42,804 bases of DNA from NCBI GenBank assembly GCA_964390805.1, contig CAYMKL010000050.1, forward strand, positions 1-42,804, in the 5' to 3' direction. Source of the DNA: CAYMKL01 sp964390805 (GTDB taxonomy: Bacteria; Chloroflexota; Anaerolineae; VGOG01). Under the pieces are notes generated by a model. It saw only the letters and a program-made list of their open reading frames with translations, did no database searches and was not told the DNA's origin. Positions 23,601 through 30,957 of the stretch are shown here, piece by piece. Position 1 is the first letter of the stretch. Each line of letters opens with the position of its first letter. Made by a program: the position numbers and the translations under genes.

Positions 23601-25720
23601 GGGCCTGAGTAGAAATCGGCCAGCGTGACCGTTGCGGACGGACGACGCACACCGAAAATCCTCAAGCCCTCTTCGTTCTTATACGTCTTGTCTGCCGCGG
23701 CCGGATCGAACCAGAGTTTGACCCTGGGTCTCCATCCCGCCGGCATGGCGTTTACCGTCGCGGTGTAGGTCAGGGGATCAGCCACACCCTGTCGCCACTG
23801 CAAGTATTCAGCCTGCGACGCAGTGAAGGCGCTGGTCAGCAGGTACAGGTCTGGATCGCCCACGCCGGTGATGTCCTCGCGGATGTCCGGCAGAACGAAC
23901 TCGGTGTACTGCCAGGGCAAGGTCCACCACTGCTCCACGTACCAGAATTCTGTCTCGTCTGTGGCCTCGCCGTATATCTCCTTGAGCTCACCCAGGAACT
24001 GCGGATTCTCATCCTCCTCGAAGTAGCTCAAGTACATCTCTCTCCCATCGTCGTAGGGGCTATGAGGCCCCACGCCTACGTAGGGAATGGGACCGTTCTC
24101 TTGCAGAATAGGCGGCACCGGCCCTACCAGCTTGCCGAGGTAGTCCACCGTGTCCTCGCTTACGTCGAAAGCAGTGATGGCCTGGACGTCCAGGATGACG
24201 TAGTGCTCGTAGTTGTAGGGCGGCATCACCGATAGCCAATCCCCAGGAGCATAGTCCTGCAGGTTCACCGAGTGCTGCTCGATGAGGACCGGCACCTTGG
24301 GGATGGGCGTCCTGATGGTGACGAACTTGAACATGGTGATGTCTTCGTCAGGAGCTGAGTCAATCACACCATCGTCGTCGTCATCCAGATCGCAATCGTG
24401 GTCATAGTCTGGGCCGGCTCCATCTGTCTTAATGGCCACCGCATTGTACTCGTGGCCGTCAACGTAGAATCGCTTCAGGAACCAGGGATCCCCGGGCCGC
24501 TTGTCGGGCAGGCCGGGCGTATCCTCCATGCCGCTGTGGGTAGCGCCCAGGGCACGGCCCAGCATGAGCCTGGCGCTGTTCTCAGGCGTGTCAACGCTGT
24601 CCAGGTAAACAAAGAAAGGCCCCGTGGGGAAGTTGCACATATTGGTTCCTGGCCCGCCGTTGCCCACCGCCTCGATGAGCTGCGGTGGCCCTGCACTGCC
24701 GGCCAGAGCCATGTCCCCTTCGCCCAACACCCGCAACCCCAGGGATTTGGGTGTCAGGTCTCCGGTGTAAAAGATCTCAATAGCAACCCCATCATCGAAC
24801 ACGGAGTCCAGCCTGACCAGATGGTCCAGGAACTGGATATAGTTCAAGGTTGGCGTCACCGGCACGGACATGGTGTCTAAACGGAGTACCATCAGCTCGT
24901 CCCCGCTCAGGTCGTCCCCATCCGTATCCAATGGATCAATCAAGCCATCCCCATCGAAGTCCGCGGCAATTTTGGTCTTATCGAAGAGACTGAGTTCGCT
25001 TTCCACGTGCACGATGTCGGGATCCCCATCGAAGTTGGCGTCCAGGCTGGTCAGGCCATAGCCATAAGGGTCAAAGAGATCATCGTACCTCATGCCCACA
25101 GGGAAGACAAAGCTGGTTTGACCAACCCGTCCAGCGATTGGCTTCGGGTTATCTGCCAGGAGCCTTGGCTCCATAAGCAGATAGGTGAACTCCTGCATGA
25201 TAGCTGGATACCACTCGTCAACGTCAGTGGGAGCGCCGCTAATCGGATCCCGATCGAACTCACCGTCGGCGTCCAGGTCCTTGTCCCAGTGCTCCGGCTC
25301 ATACCACATCCGGAACCAGACCTTCTCCGAGGCATCCAGGTCCAAGGTACGCATGATCCTCCCGTAGAGCCCTTTGGCCTGATTCTCGTCTATAGTTTCC
25401 CCTGCATACATCCACAGGGGGTTCCAAGTGAGGGAATCCTTCCGCGGGGCTTGGGACAGTTGAGGATTGAACACGGACAGCGGCTCCGTATACGGCGGGT
25501 CTTCGGGCCGGAGAACGGTTTCGGGATCGGTGACAGCGTCATCACCAGGCCCCGTGTTATCTCGACCATAGACCCTGAGGGTATAGTAGGTGCCCAGGTA
25601 TGGCGGGGCTGTCCCGGCCTGGTCCTGCGCTCTGGTAAATACTACCGCCACCACCGCCAAGAGCAAAACAATCAAAACTACCTGCACGACCGGCCTTCTC
25701 ACTAAGAGTGCCTTACACAT
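20630..25720 (-). CDS. Giant exported two-module protein with Thr-Pro stalk (paralogue 1)
   Basis: 1,696 residues; family not recognised. Signal segment VRRPVVQVVLIVLLLAVVAV, then two homologous modules of about 650 residues each (about 45-700 and 700-1300). Shared landmarks: FNPQLxxAPRKDSLT, W/LRMWYEPE, MQEFTY, YGLTSLDANFDG, DFDGDGLIDPLDTDG, FLDH, LGRALGATHS, VDGHEYN, IPKV, SVMPP, GELKE, LYLLTS and RVKxWxDP. The DxDGxxD stretches look Ca2+-binding (dockerin/VCBS-like). A Thr-Pro stalk covers about residues 1306-1481. A Cys- and Trp-rich C-terminal domain unlike that of the other two paralogues ends in VYLPLVFKVYP. ATG 25720 has GGGGGATTCC just upstream. It lies 49 bases after paralogue 2 with no promoter or terminator seen between them, so the two are probably co-transcribed. 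Confidence 0.9.
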   Translation of the reverse strand: MCKALLVRRPVVQVVLIVLLLAVVAVVFTRAQDQAGTAPPYLGTYYTLRVYGRDNTGPGDDAVTDPETVLRPEDPPYTEPLSVFNPQLSQAPRKDSLTWNPLWMYAGETIDENQAKGLYGRIMRTLDLDASEKVWFRMWYEPEHWDKDLDADGEFDRDPISGAPTDVDEWYPAIMQEFTYLLMEPRLLADNPKPIAGRVGQTSFVFPVGMRYDDLFDPYGYGLTSLDANFDGDPDIVHVESELSLFDKTKIAADFDGDGLIDPLDTDGDDLSGDELMVLRLDTMSVPVTPTLNYIQFLDHLVRLDSVFDDGVAIEIFYTGDLTPKSLGLRVLGEGDMALAGSAGPPQLIEAVGNGGPGTNMCNFPTGPFFVYLDSVDTPENSARLMLGRALGATHSGMEDTPGLPDKRPGDPWFLKRFYVDGHEYNAVAIKTDGAGPDYDHDCDLDDDDDGVIDSAPDEDITMFKFVTIRTPIPKVPVLIEQHSVNLQDYAPGDWLSVMPPYNYEHYVILDVQAITAFDVSEDTVDYLGKLVGPVPPILQENGPIPYVGVGPHSPYDDGREMYLSYFEEDENPQFLGELKEIYGEATDETEFWYVEQWWTLPWQYTEFVLPDIREDITGVGDPDLYLLTSAFTASQAEYLQWRQGVADPLTYTATVNAMPAGWRPRVKLWFDPAAADKTYKNEEGLRIFGVRRPSATVTLADFYSGPGNTAATDTVRADYPVEIPPYTDPWSPFNPQLPEAPRKDSLTFNPAYMNEFDHGGEGLSDLYRQIAIEEHDAREKVFLRMWYEPEYLDKIRVGTTLAYTEVYTFPAVMQEFTYMFLDTQDWPSHGQPKTSRLAFPIGTAADELPLPPFSPPSFGYGLTTFDADFDGSHDIVTIHSEETISETLGIGVDFDGNGSIDQLDIDGVELTGDELVIFTVESITLRRYESAMFLDHMVTLTNVTASGAEFDIWYTGGGLHPSPYSLHPDYEDTESLGLDEMALVYQGLIDTLNQGGNNLGWPIVPWGPWFVYLKATNTGQETAVVTIGRALGATHSAIDDGAGFHDEERGDPWWLKRFFVDGHEYNVVAIKTVAADITNPGDEDYEFKYITIRSPVPKVNFVNTQDSQKLEGYNLGTVHGEDTSIISVMPPFNFSHTRLEDIQRLQEGQFADFSFYEDDCIGDVEGNVDPLLIRIVDEDTDQQLFGELKEKYWEYDGEEIWSTEQFHILPDQYTDLELPPGQLYLLTSDWESDQSWAHYYGCDPTDGYFDQDQLSGWHSGIPPENRGDITGLEPFYDASRGPSPLRVKFWYDPEDSEDIYKNTWEVTPTPTPTFTSTPTNTPTPTNTPTSTSTPTNTPTNTATPTSTPTPTSTPTNTPTPTNTPTNTPTSTPTNTPTNTPTSTPTNTPTNTPTPTNTPTHTPTPTPTPTPTFTPTHTPTNTPTNTPTSTNTPTPTNTPTSTPTPTNTPTPTNTPTFTSTPTNTPTPTSTPTPTPTHTPTPVVACYYSSPGDSIYRIDASAFSGYTTISAADSPLFHVTSPPAPSGWNQPAFVPDGSWQPGSEVWWDYWTAPGWTPLPADCTPIGLRADGGRLGLNGTTFLYRRTLTLSPPRACMQVIGASLEMWSDNKTEWWWQSASVMYDKQGYIGSVELFPAHVGLYGGTYLLAIQNSNDYMCPREDDDDCNPHGTAWRLCVTWHVAGPCDHVYLPLVFKVYP
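21277..21803 (-). repeat. Thr-Pro stalk minisatellite, paralogue 1
   Basis: About 176 residues of TPTNTPTPTNTPTST-type repeats, encoded by units of 12-18 bases (plus strand GTGTTGGTCGGC, GTATTGGTGGGT). Such tracts are prone to length change by slippage. They probably form a rigid, glycosylated cell-surface spacer. Confidence 0.92.
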
Positions 25721-25769
25721 GGAATCCCCCTTTCCTACATAGAGCTGCAAAAACAGCTTTTAAAGCCAC

Positions 25770-28700
25770 TCAGTAGCACACCTCTACCGACACATCATCC
25801 ACGTACATAGCCGTCTTGTAGAGCTCGCCGATCCCGATCCCGTCGTTGTAGACATTGAAGTGGAGTATGATGGTCTGCCCTTTGTAGGCCGTCAGGTCGA
25901 AAGTGTGATGTGTCCAGGTTTGGCTGTCGGAGCACATCCTCGGCATCGCATGGGTTATGTATCCCCAAGACTGGTTGAAGATGATCACCTCTTGCCAATC
26001 CCACGGGTAGGCATCCTGGCAGATGGGGTAGTACCAGAACGACAGAGTAGCACTGGCTGCGCTTGCAGGGATGATCACTTCCTCATAGATGGAGGAATAA
26101 CTTTGGGCATCGGCCTGGTACGTGATTCCCAGGCGCATGGACCATGAACCCGACCGAACCACAGCCATGGAGTAGCCCGCTGGACGCGGGGTGTTCACAA
26201 GGTTCCAGCACGCTGTTGTCTCAAAGCCGCCGTTGCAGACCTTCTCCTCGCAAGGAACCGGCGGGGGTGTGTTTGTTGGAGTAGGGGTGTTCGTCGGCGT
26301 AGGCGTCGGAGGGGGCGGTGGATAGTTCTTGGCGACCATGGGCAGGTACAGGAGCATAGGAGTGGCAGTCGGTGTCGGTGTCACCGTAGGTGTAGAAGTC
26401 GGTGTGGGAGTGTGAGTGTTCGTCGGCGTAGAAGTAGGTGTATAGGTTGGTGTACTCGTAGGTGTAAGCGTATTGGTGGGCGTATCGGTCGGCGTGGACG
26501 TGTTGGTCGGCGTAGACGTATTGGTAGGTGTAGACGTATTGGTGGGCGTGTTAGTTGGCGTGAATGTATTGGTCGGCGTGGGTGTATCGGTCGGCGTGGA
26601 GGTATCGGTCGGCGTGGGCGTGTTGGTCGGCGTGGAGGTGATCGTGGGTGTATTGGTTGGTGTGGGCGTATCGGTCGGCGTGGACGTAGATGTGTTGGTG
26701 GGTGTGTTGGTTGGCGTGGGCGTGTTGGTCGCCGTGGACGTAGGCGTGGACGTGCTGGTCGGGGTGTTGGTTGGCGTAGGAGTATCAGTCGGCGTGGAGG
26801 TAATTGTAGGCGTGGGCGTAGGGCCGGTATACCAGGTGTTTACATAGATGTCCTCGCTGTCCTGTGGATCGTACCAGAACTTGACCCGGAGGGGCTCTGC
26901 CACACTGGCAATGAAGAAGTCTTCGAGGCCGGGAATTGATAAACTCGCAGTGTTAATAGCTGGGATGTCGAGATGCCACCCATTGAGCTGATCTTGCCAG
27001 AAGTAGCCATCGGTTGGGTCGCAACCGTAGTAGTGCGCCCAGCTCTGGTCCGACTCCCAGTCGCTGGTCAGCAAGTACAGTTGCTCAGCAGGTAGCTCCA
27101 GGTCGGTGTACCGATCAGGCAGGATGTGGAACTGCTCCGTGCTCCATATCTCCTCCACGCCGTACTCCCAGTACTTCTCCTTGAGTTCCCCGAAGAACTG
27201 CGGCTCCCGATCCTCGTCCACGATCCGGATCAGCAGGGGATCAACGTCGCCTTCCACGTCTCCCATGCAGTCACCCTCATACGAACCCAAATCAGCAAAC
27301 TGCCCCTCTTCGAGCCTTTGAATGTCCTCCAACCGCGTGTGGTTGAAATTGAAGGGCGGCATGACCGAGATGATGCTGGTATCCTCACCGTGGACCATGC
27401 CCTGGTAATATCCCTCCAGCTTCTGAGAATCCTGGTTGTTGACGAAGTTGACCTTGGGTACGGGCGTCCTGATGGTGATGTACTTGAACTCGTAGTCCAT
27501 CACCTGGTCGTTCAGCACGGTCTTGATGGCCACCACGTTGTACTCGTGGCCGTCCACGAAGAACCGCTTGAGCCACCAGGGATCGCCTGGCTCCAGGTCG
27601 TGTCCCCCCGCGCCATCGTCTATGGCCGAGTGAGTGGCTCCCAGAGCGCGGCCGATGGTCACTGACGTCGTCTCGTCGCCCGTGTTGGTAGCCTCCAGAT
27701 AGATGAACCAGGGGCCCCATGGCCCACCGGGCCAGCCGAGGGTGTCCTGACCCTGGCTACGCGTCCTGCTGGAGTTCTTATAAGTCAGGGCCACCTCGTC
27801 CACGCCAAGACTCTCCGTCACTTTGTAGTCTGGATGCAACGAGTATGGCAATGGGTGCAGCCCCCCGCCCGTGTACCAGATATCGAACTCGGCACCGCTG
27901 GCCATCACATTGGTCAGAGTGACCATGTGATCCAGGAACATGGCACTTTCGTAACGCCTCAGCGTGATGCTTTCCACGGTGAAGATCACCAACTCATCCC
28001 CAGTCAGCTCCACCCCGTCTATGTCGAGCTGATCAATGGAGCCGTTCCCATCGAAGTCTACTCCTATGCCCAAAGTCTCGGAGATGGTTTCCTCGCTGTG
28101 GATGGTGACAATGTCGTGGCTGCCATCGAAGTCTGCATCAAAGGTGGTCAGGCCATAGCCGAAGCTGGGCAGATTGGCGGAAGGCAGGCCTCCAGTCACA
28201 GGATCCGGCGCCGGCAGTTCATCGGCTGCCGTGCCGATGGGGAAGGCCAGACGGCTCGTTTTCGGCTGGGCATGGCTGGGCCAGTCCTGGGTGTCCAGGA
28301 ACATATAGGTGAACTCCTGCATCACCGCAGGGAAGGTGTAGACCTCGGTGACTGTGATAGAGTTGGTTGGAGTGAAGACCCCGCCGCGCAGGACCTTGTC
28401 CAGATAATTCGGCTCGTACCACATCCTGAAGAAGACTTTCTCCCCGGCGTTGTCCCCCTCGATAGCTATCTGGTCATAGAGAGCTTGCAGGTCCTCGCCA
28501 CCGTGGTTGAACTCATTCATGTAGGCTGGATTGAGAGTCACAGAGTCCTTGCGCGGCGCTTCGGAAAGTTGGGGGTTAAAGGGAGCCCAGGGGTCGGTGT
28601 AGGGCGGGATCTCCACCGGATACTCAATGTTAGCCGTATCCGTTGCCAGCACTTTCCCAGGGCCTGTGTAAAATGAAGCAAGCGGACCTGATACAACGGG

Positions 28701-30836
28701 ACGATCCATGCCGTAGATCCTCAGCCCATTCTGATCCTTGTACTTCTTGCCTCCAACAGCCGGATCGAACCAGAACTTGGCCCGGGGCCTCCATCCATCT
28801 GGCATGGTGCTTACCATCCCGGTGTAAGTCATAGTGTAGCTGATAGGAGTGGACACATCCTGTAGCCATTGCACGTATTCAGCCTGCGGCGCAGTGAAGG
28901 CGCTGGTCAGCAGGTAGAGGTCTGGGTCGTCTACGCCGGTGATGTCGGCACGGATGTCCGGCAGCACAAACTCGGTGTACTCCCAGGGGCGGGTCCACCA
29001 CTGCTCCACGTACCAGAACTCCACTTCCGCGGTTGGTGTGGCCGGTGCAAGATATTCGCCATACTTTTCCTTGAACTCGCCCAGGAACTGCGGATTCTCG
29101 TCCTCCTCGAAGTAGCTAAAGTACATCTCCTTCTCGTCGCCGTAGGGGCTGTAGGGCCCCACGCCCACGTAGGGCAAGGGACCATTCTTTTGCAAGATAG
29201 GCGGCACCGGCCCTACCAGCTTGCCAAAATAGTCCACTGTGCCCTCGTCTACGTCGAAGGCGGTGATGGCCTGGACGTCCTCGATGATGTAGTGCTCGTA
29301 GTTATAGGGTGGCATCACCGAGAGCCAATCCTCAAGGTCATAGTCCTGCAAGTTCACCGAGTGCTGCTCGATGAGGACCGGCACCTTGGGGATGGGGGTT
29401 CTGATGGTGATGAACTTGAAGTCGGTGGTATCTTCCCAGGGAGCGACGTCAATCTGACCATCATCGTCCAGGTCCAAGTCGCAACGGCCATCGTAAGGCG
29501 TAGTGATGGGCGGCTCGGTCTCCGTCTTGATGGCCACCACGTTGTACTCGTGGCCGTCCACGTAGAACCGCTTCAGGAACCAGGGATCCCCAGGCTGCAA
29601 GTCAAACGGGTTGACGCCGTCCTCCATGGCACTGTAGGTAGCACCCAGAGCCCGGCCCAGCATCAGCCTGGCGGTACCTTCATCTGTGTCAACGCTGTCC
29701 AGGTAGACGAAGAAGGGGCCTGTAGGGAAGTCGCACATATTGGTTCCCTCTCCGCCGTTGCCCACTGCCTCAATGAGCTGTGCCGATCCAGCACTACCGG
29801 CCAAGGCCATATCCCCTATATACAAGACCTCGGAACCTAATGATTTAGTTACTACGTCGCCGGTATAATAGATCTCCACCCCAACGCTATCATCGAACAC
29901 AGAGTCCAGCCTGACCAGGTGATCCAGGAACTGGATATAGCTCCCCGAAGCTGGCGACACCGGCACGGACATGGTGTCTAAGCGGAATACCACCAGTTCG
30001 TTGCCACTCAGGTCGTCCCCATCCGTATCCAATGGATCAATCACTCCATCCCCATCGAAGTCGGCGGCGATGTCGGTCTTGTTGAAGAGGGTGAGCTCGC
30101 TTTCCACGTGCACGATGTCTGGGACACCATCGAAGTTGGCGTCCAGGCTGGTCAGGCCGTAGCCATAGGAGTCAAAAAGACCTTCGTACCTCATGCCCAC
30201 GGGGAAGACGAAGCTGGTACGGCCAGCCTGTCCATGGGTGGGTTGCGGTTTATCGGCCAGTGCATCCGGTTCCACGAGCAGGTAAGTAAACTCCTGCATG
30301 ATGGCCGGATACCACTCATCAACGTCAGTGGGTTGCCCAGTAAGCGGATCCCGATCGAACTCATCGTCGGCGTCCAGGTCCTTGTCCCAGTGCTCCGGCT
30401 CATACCACATCCGAAACCAGACTTTCTCCGAGGCATCGAGGCCTGTGGCCTTGATCTTGCCATACAGTCCTTTGGCCTGGTTCTCGTCGAAGGTCTCCAG
30501 GTTCGACATCCAGAGGGGATTCCAGGTGATGGAGTCTTTCCGTGGGGCTTGGGCCAGTTGGGGGTTGAATATGGATAGCGTCTCGGTGTAGGGTTGGGCT
30601 TCGGCCAAACGCCCAGTGTTCTCGTCAGTGGCAACACCGGATCCAGCCCCCATATTGCCCGGTAGCTTAGGCCACCCTGGGCCTCCATAGACCCTGAGGG
30701 TATGGTAGGTGGCCGCACTCGAGGTCATCCAGGTGTAGTCCTGCGCCCTGGTAAATACCACCGCAACCACTGCCAACAGCAGAAGAACCAATGCTATCTG
30801 CGCGACCGGCCTTCTCACCAAGAGTGCTTTGCGCAT
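25770..30836 (-). CDS. Giant exported two-module protein with Thr-Pro stalk (paralogue 2)
   Basis: 1,688 residues, the same architecture as its neighbours: signal segment VRRPVAQIALVLLLLAVVAV, two modules of about 650 residues with the conserved APRKDSIT, YEPE, LGRALGAT and VDGHEYN blocks, and a stalk at about residues 1337-1491. Then comes the motif YLPMVAKNYPPPP, a second short Thr-Pro linker and a C-terminal domain of about 160 residues. That domain (CNGGFETTACW, LSFWYYPIC, FDLTAYKGQTI, YVDDVSVEVCY) resembles carbohydrate-binding beta-sandwiches (NxGFE...W start, VDDVSV end). ATG 30836 has AAAGGGGG just upstream. Blocks of almost 300 bases are nearly identical to paralogue 1 (27868-28160) and to paralogue 3 (29311-29595). 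Confidence 0.9.
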   Translation of the reverse strand: MRKALLVRRPVAQIALVLLLLAVVAVVFTRAQDYTWMTSSAATYHTLRVYGGPGWPKLPGNMGAGSGVATDENTGRLAEAQPYTETLSIFNPQLAQAPRKDSITWNPLWMSNLETFDENQAKGLYGKIKATGLDASEKVWFRMWYEPEHWDKDLDADDEFDRDPLTGQPTDVDEWYPAIMQEFTYLLVEPDALADKPQPTHGQAGRTSFVFPVGMRYEGLFDSYGYGLTSLDANFDGVPDIVHVESELTLFNKTDIAADFDGDGVIDPLDTDGDDLSGNELVVFRLDTMSVPVSPASGSYIQFLDHLVRLDSVFDDSVGVEIYYTGDVVTKSLGSEVLYIGDMALAGSAGSAQLIEAVGNGGEGTNMCDFPTGPFFVYLDSVDTDEGTARLMLGRALGATYSAMEDGVNPFDLQPGDPWFLKRFYVDGHEYNVVAIKTETEPPITTPYDGRCDLDLDDDGQIDVAPWEDTTDFKFITIRTPIPKVPVLIEQHSVNLQDYDLEDWLSVMPPYNYEHYIIEDVQAITAFDVDEGTVDYFGKLVGPVPPILQKNGPLPYVGVGPYSPYGDEKEMYFSYFEEDENPQFLGEFKEKYGEYLAPATPTAEVEFWYVEQWWTRPWEYTEFVLPDIRADITGVDDPDLYLLTSAFTAPQAEYVQWLQDVSTPISYTMTYTGMVSTMPDGWRPRAKFWFDPAVGGKKYKDQNGLRIYGMDRPVVSGPLASFYTGPGKVLATDTANIEYPVEIPPYTDPWAPFNPQLSEAPRKDSVTLNPAYMNEFNHGGEDLQALYDQIAIEGDNAGEKVFFRMWYEPNYLDKVLRGGVFTPTNSITVTEVYTFPAVMQEFTYMFLDTQDWPSHAQPKTSRLAFPIGTAADELPAPDPVTGGLPSANLPSFGYGLTTFDADFDGSHDIVTIHSEETISETLGIGVDFDGNGSIDQLDIDGVELTGDELVIFTVESITLRRYESAMFLDHMVTLTNVMASGAEFDIWYTGGGLHPLPYSLHPDYKVTESLGVDEVALTYKNSSRTRSQGQDTLGWPGGPWGPWFIYLEATNTGDETTSVTIGRALGATHSAIDDGAGGHDLEPGDPWWLKRFFVDGHEYNVVAIKTVLNDQVMDYEFKYITIRTPVPKVNFVNNQDSQKLEGYYQGMVHGEDTSIISVMPPFNFNHTRLEDIQRLEEGQFADLGSYEGDCMGDVEGDVDPLLIRIVDEDREPQFFGELKEKYWEYGVEEIWSTEQFHILPDRYTDLELPAEQLYLLTSDWESDQSWAHYYGCDPTDGYFWQDQLNGWHLDIPAINTASLSIPGLEDFFIASVAEPLRVKFWYDPQDSEDIYVNTWYTGPTPTPTITSTPTDTPTPTNTPTSTSTPTSTATNTPTPTNTPTNTSTSTPTDTPTPTNTPTITSTPTNTPTPTDTSTPTDTPTPTNTFTPTNTPTNTSTPTNTSTPTNTSTPTDTPTNTLTPTSTPTYTPTSTPTNTHTPTPTSTPTVTPTPTATPMLLYLPMVAKNYPPPPPTPTPTNTPTPTNTPPPVPCEEKVCNGGFETTACWNLVNTPRPAGYSMAVVRSGSWSMRLGITYQADAQSYSSIYEEVIIPASAASATLSFWYYPICQDAYPWDWQEVIIFNQSWGYITHAMPRMCSDSQTWTHHTFDLTAYKGQTIILHFNVYNDGIGIGELYKTAMYVDDVSVEVCY
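26362..26828 (-). repeat. Thr-Pro stalk minisatellite, paralogue 2
   Basis: About 155 residues of TPTxTPT repeats with S and D substitutions (TPTDTSTPTDTPT), followed by the YLPMVAK motif and a second short tract (26250-26325). Confidence 0.92.
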
Positions 30837-30853
30837 GATTCCCCCTTTCAATC

Positions 30854-30911
30854 ATTATATCACGCTACGAACAAAAAGGGAAGGGCCGCTAACAGGGCAG
30901 CCCTTCCCTTT
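30854..30911 (-). terminator. Intrinsic terminator of paralogue 3 overlapping the promoter of paralogue 2
   Basis: Minus strand: a 12-bp perfect stem AAAGGGAAGGGC / GCCCTTCCCTTT (30900-30911 with 30875-30886), 13-base loop, followed by TTTTTGT. The -10 TATAAT of the next gene is at 30854-30859, and TTCCCT (30877-30882), 17 bases upstream, lies in the stem. It shares ACAAAAAGGGAAGGGCCGC with the junction at 20557-20608. Confidence 0.78.
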
Positions 30912-30957
30912 CTCTACAAATCTCTACAAACACCTTGTGCTTGCCAGGTCAATGGCC

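Noticed and set aside
25742..25757. AGCTG/CAGCT hairpin between paralogues 2 and 1 as a terminator
   Set aside because: The stem is only five base pairs and no U-tract follows it; co-transcription is more likely.
26412..26939. Open plus-strand frames across the Thr-Pro stalks (Gly-Val and Arg-rich proteins such as GVGVLVGV)
   Set aside because: They are reverse reads of the Thr-Pro minisatellites; the minus frame has signal peptide, ribosome site and conserved modules.
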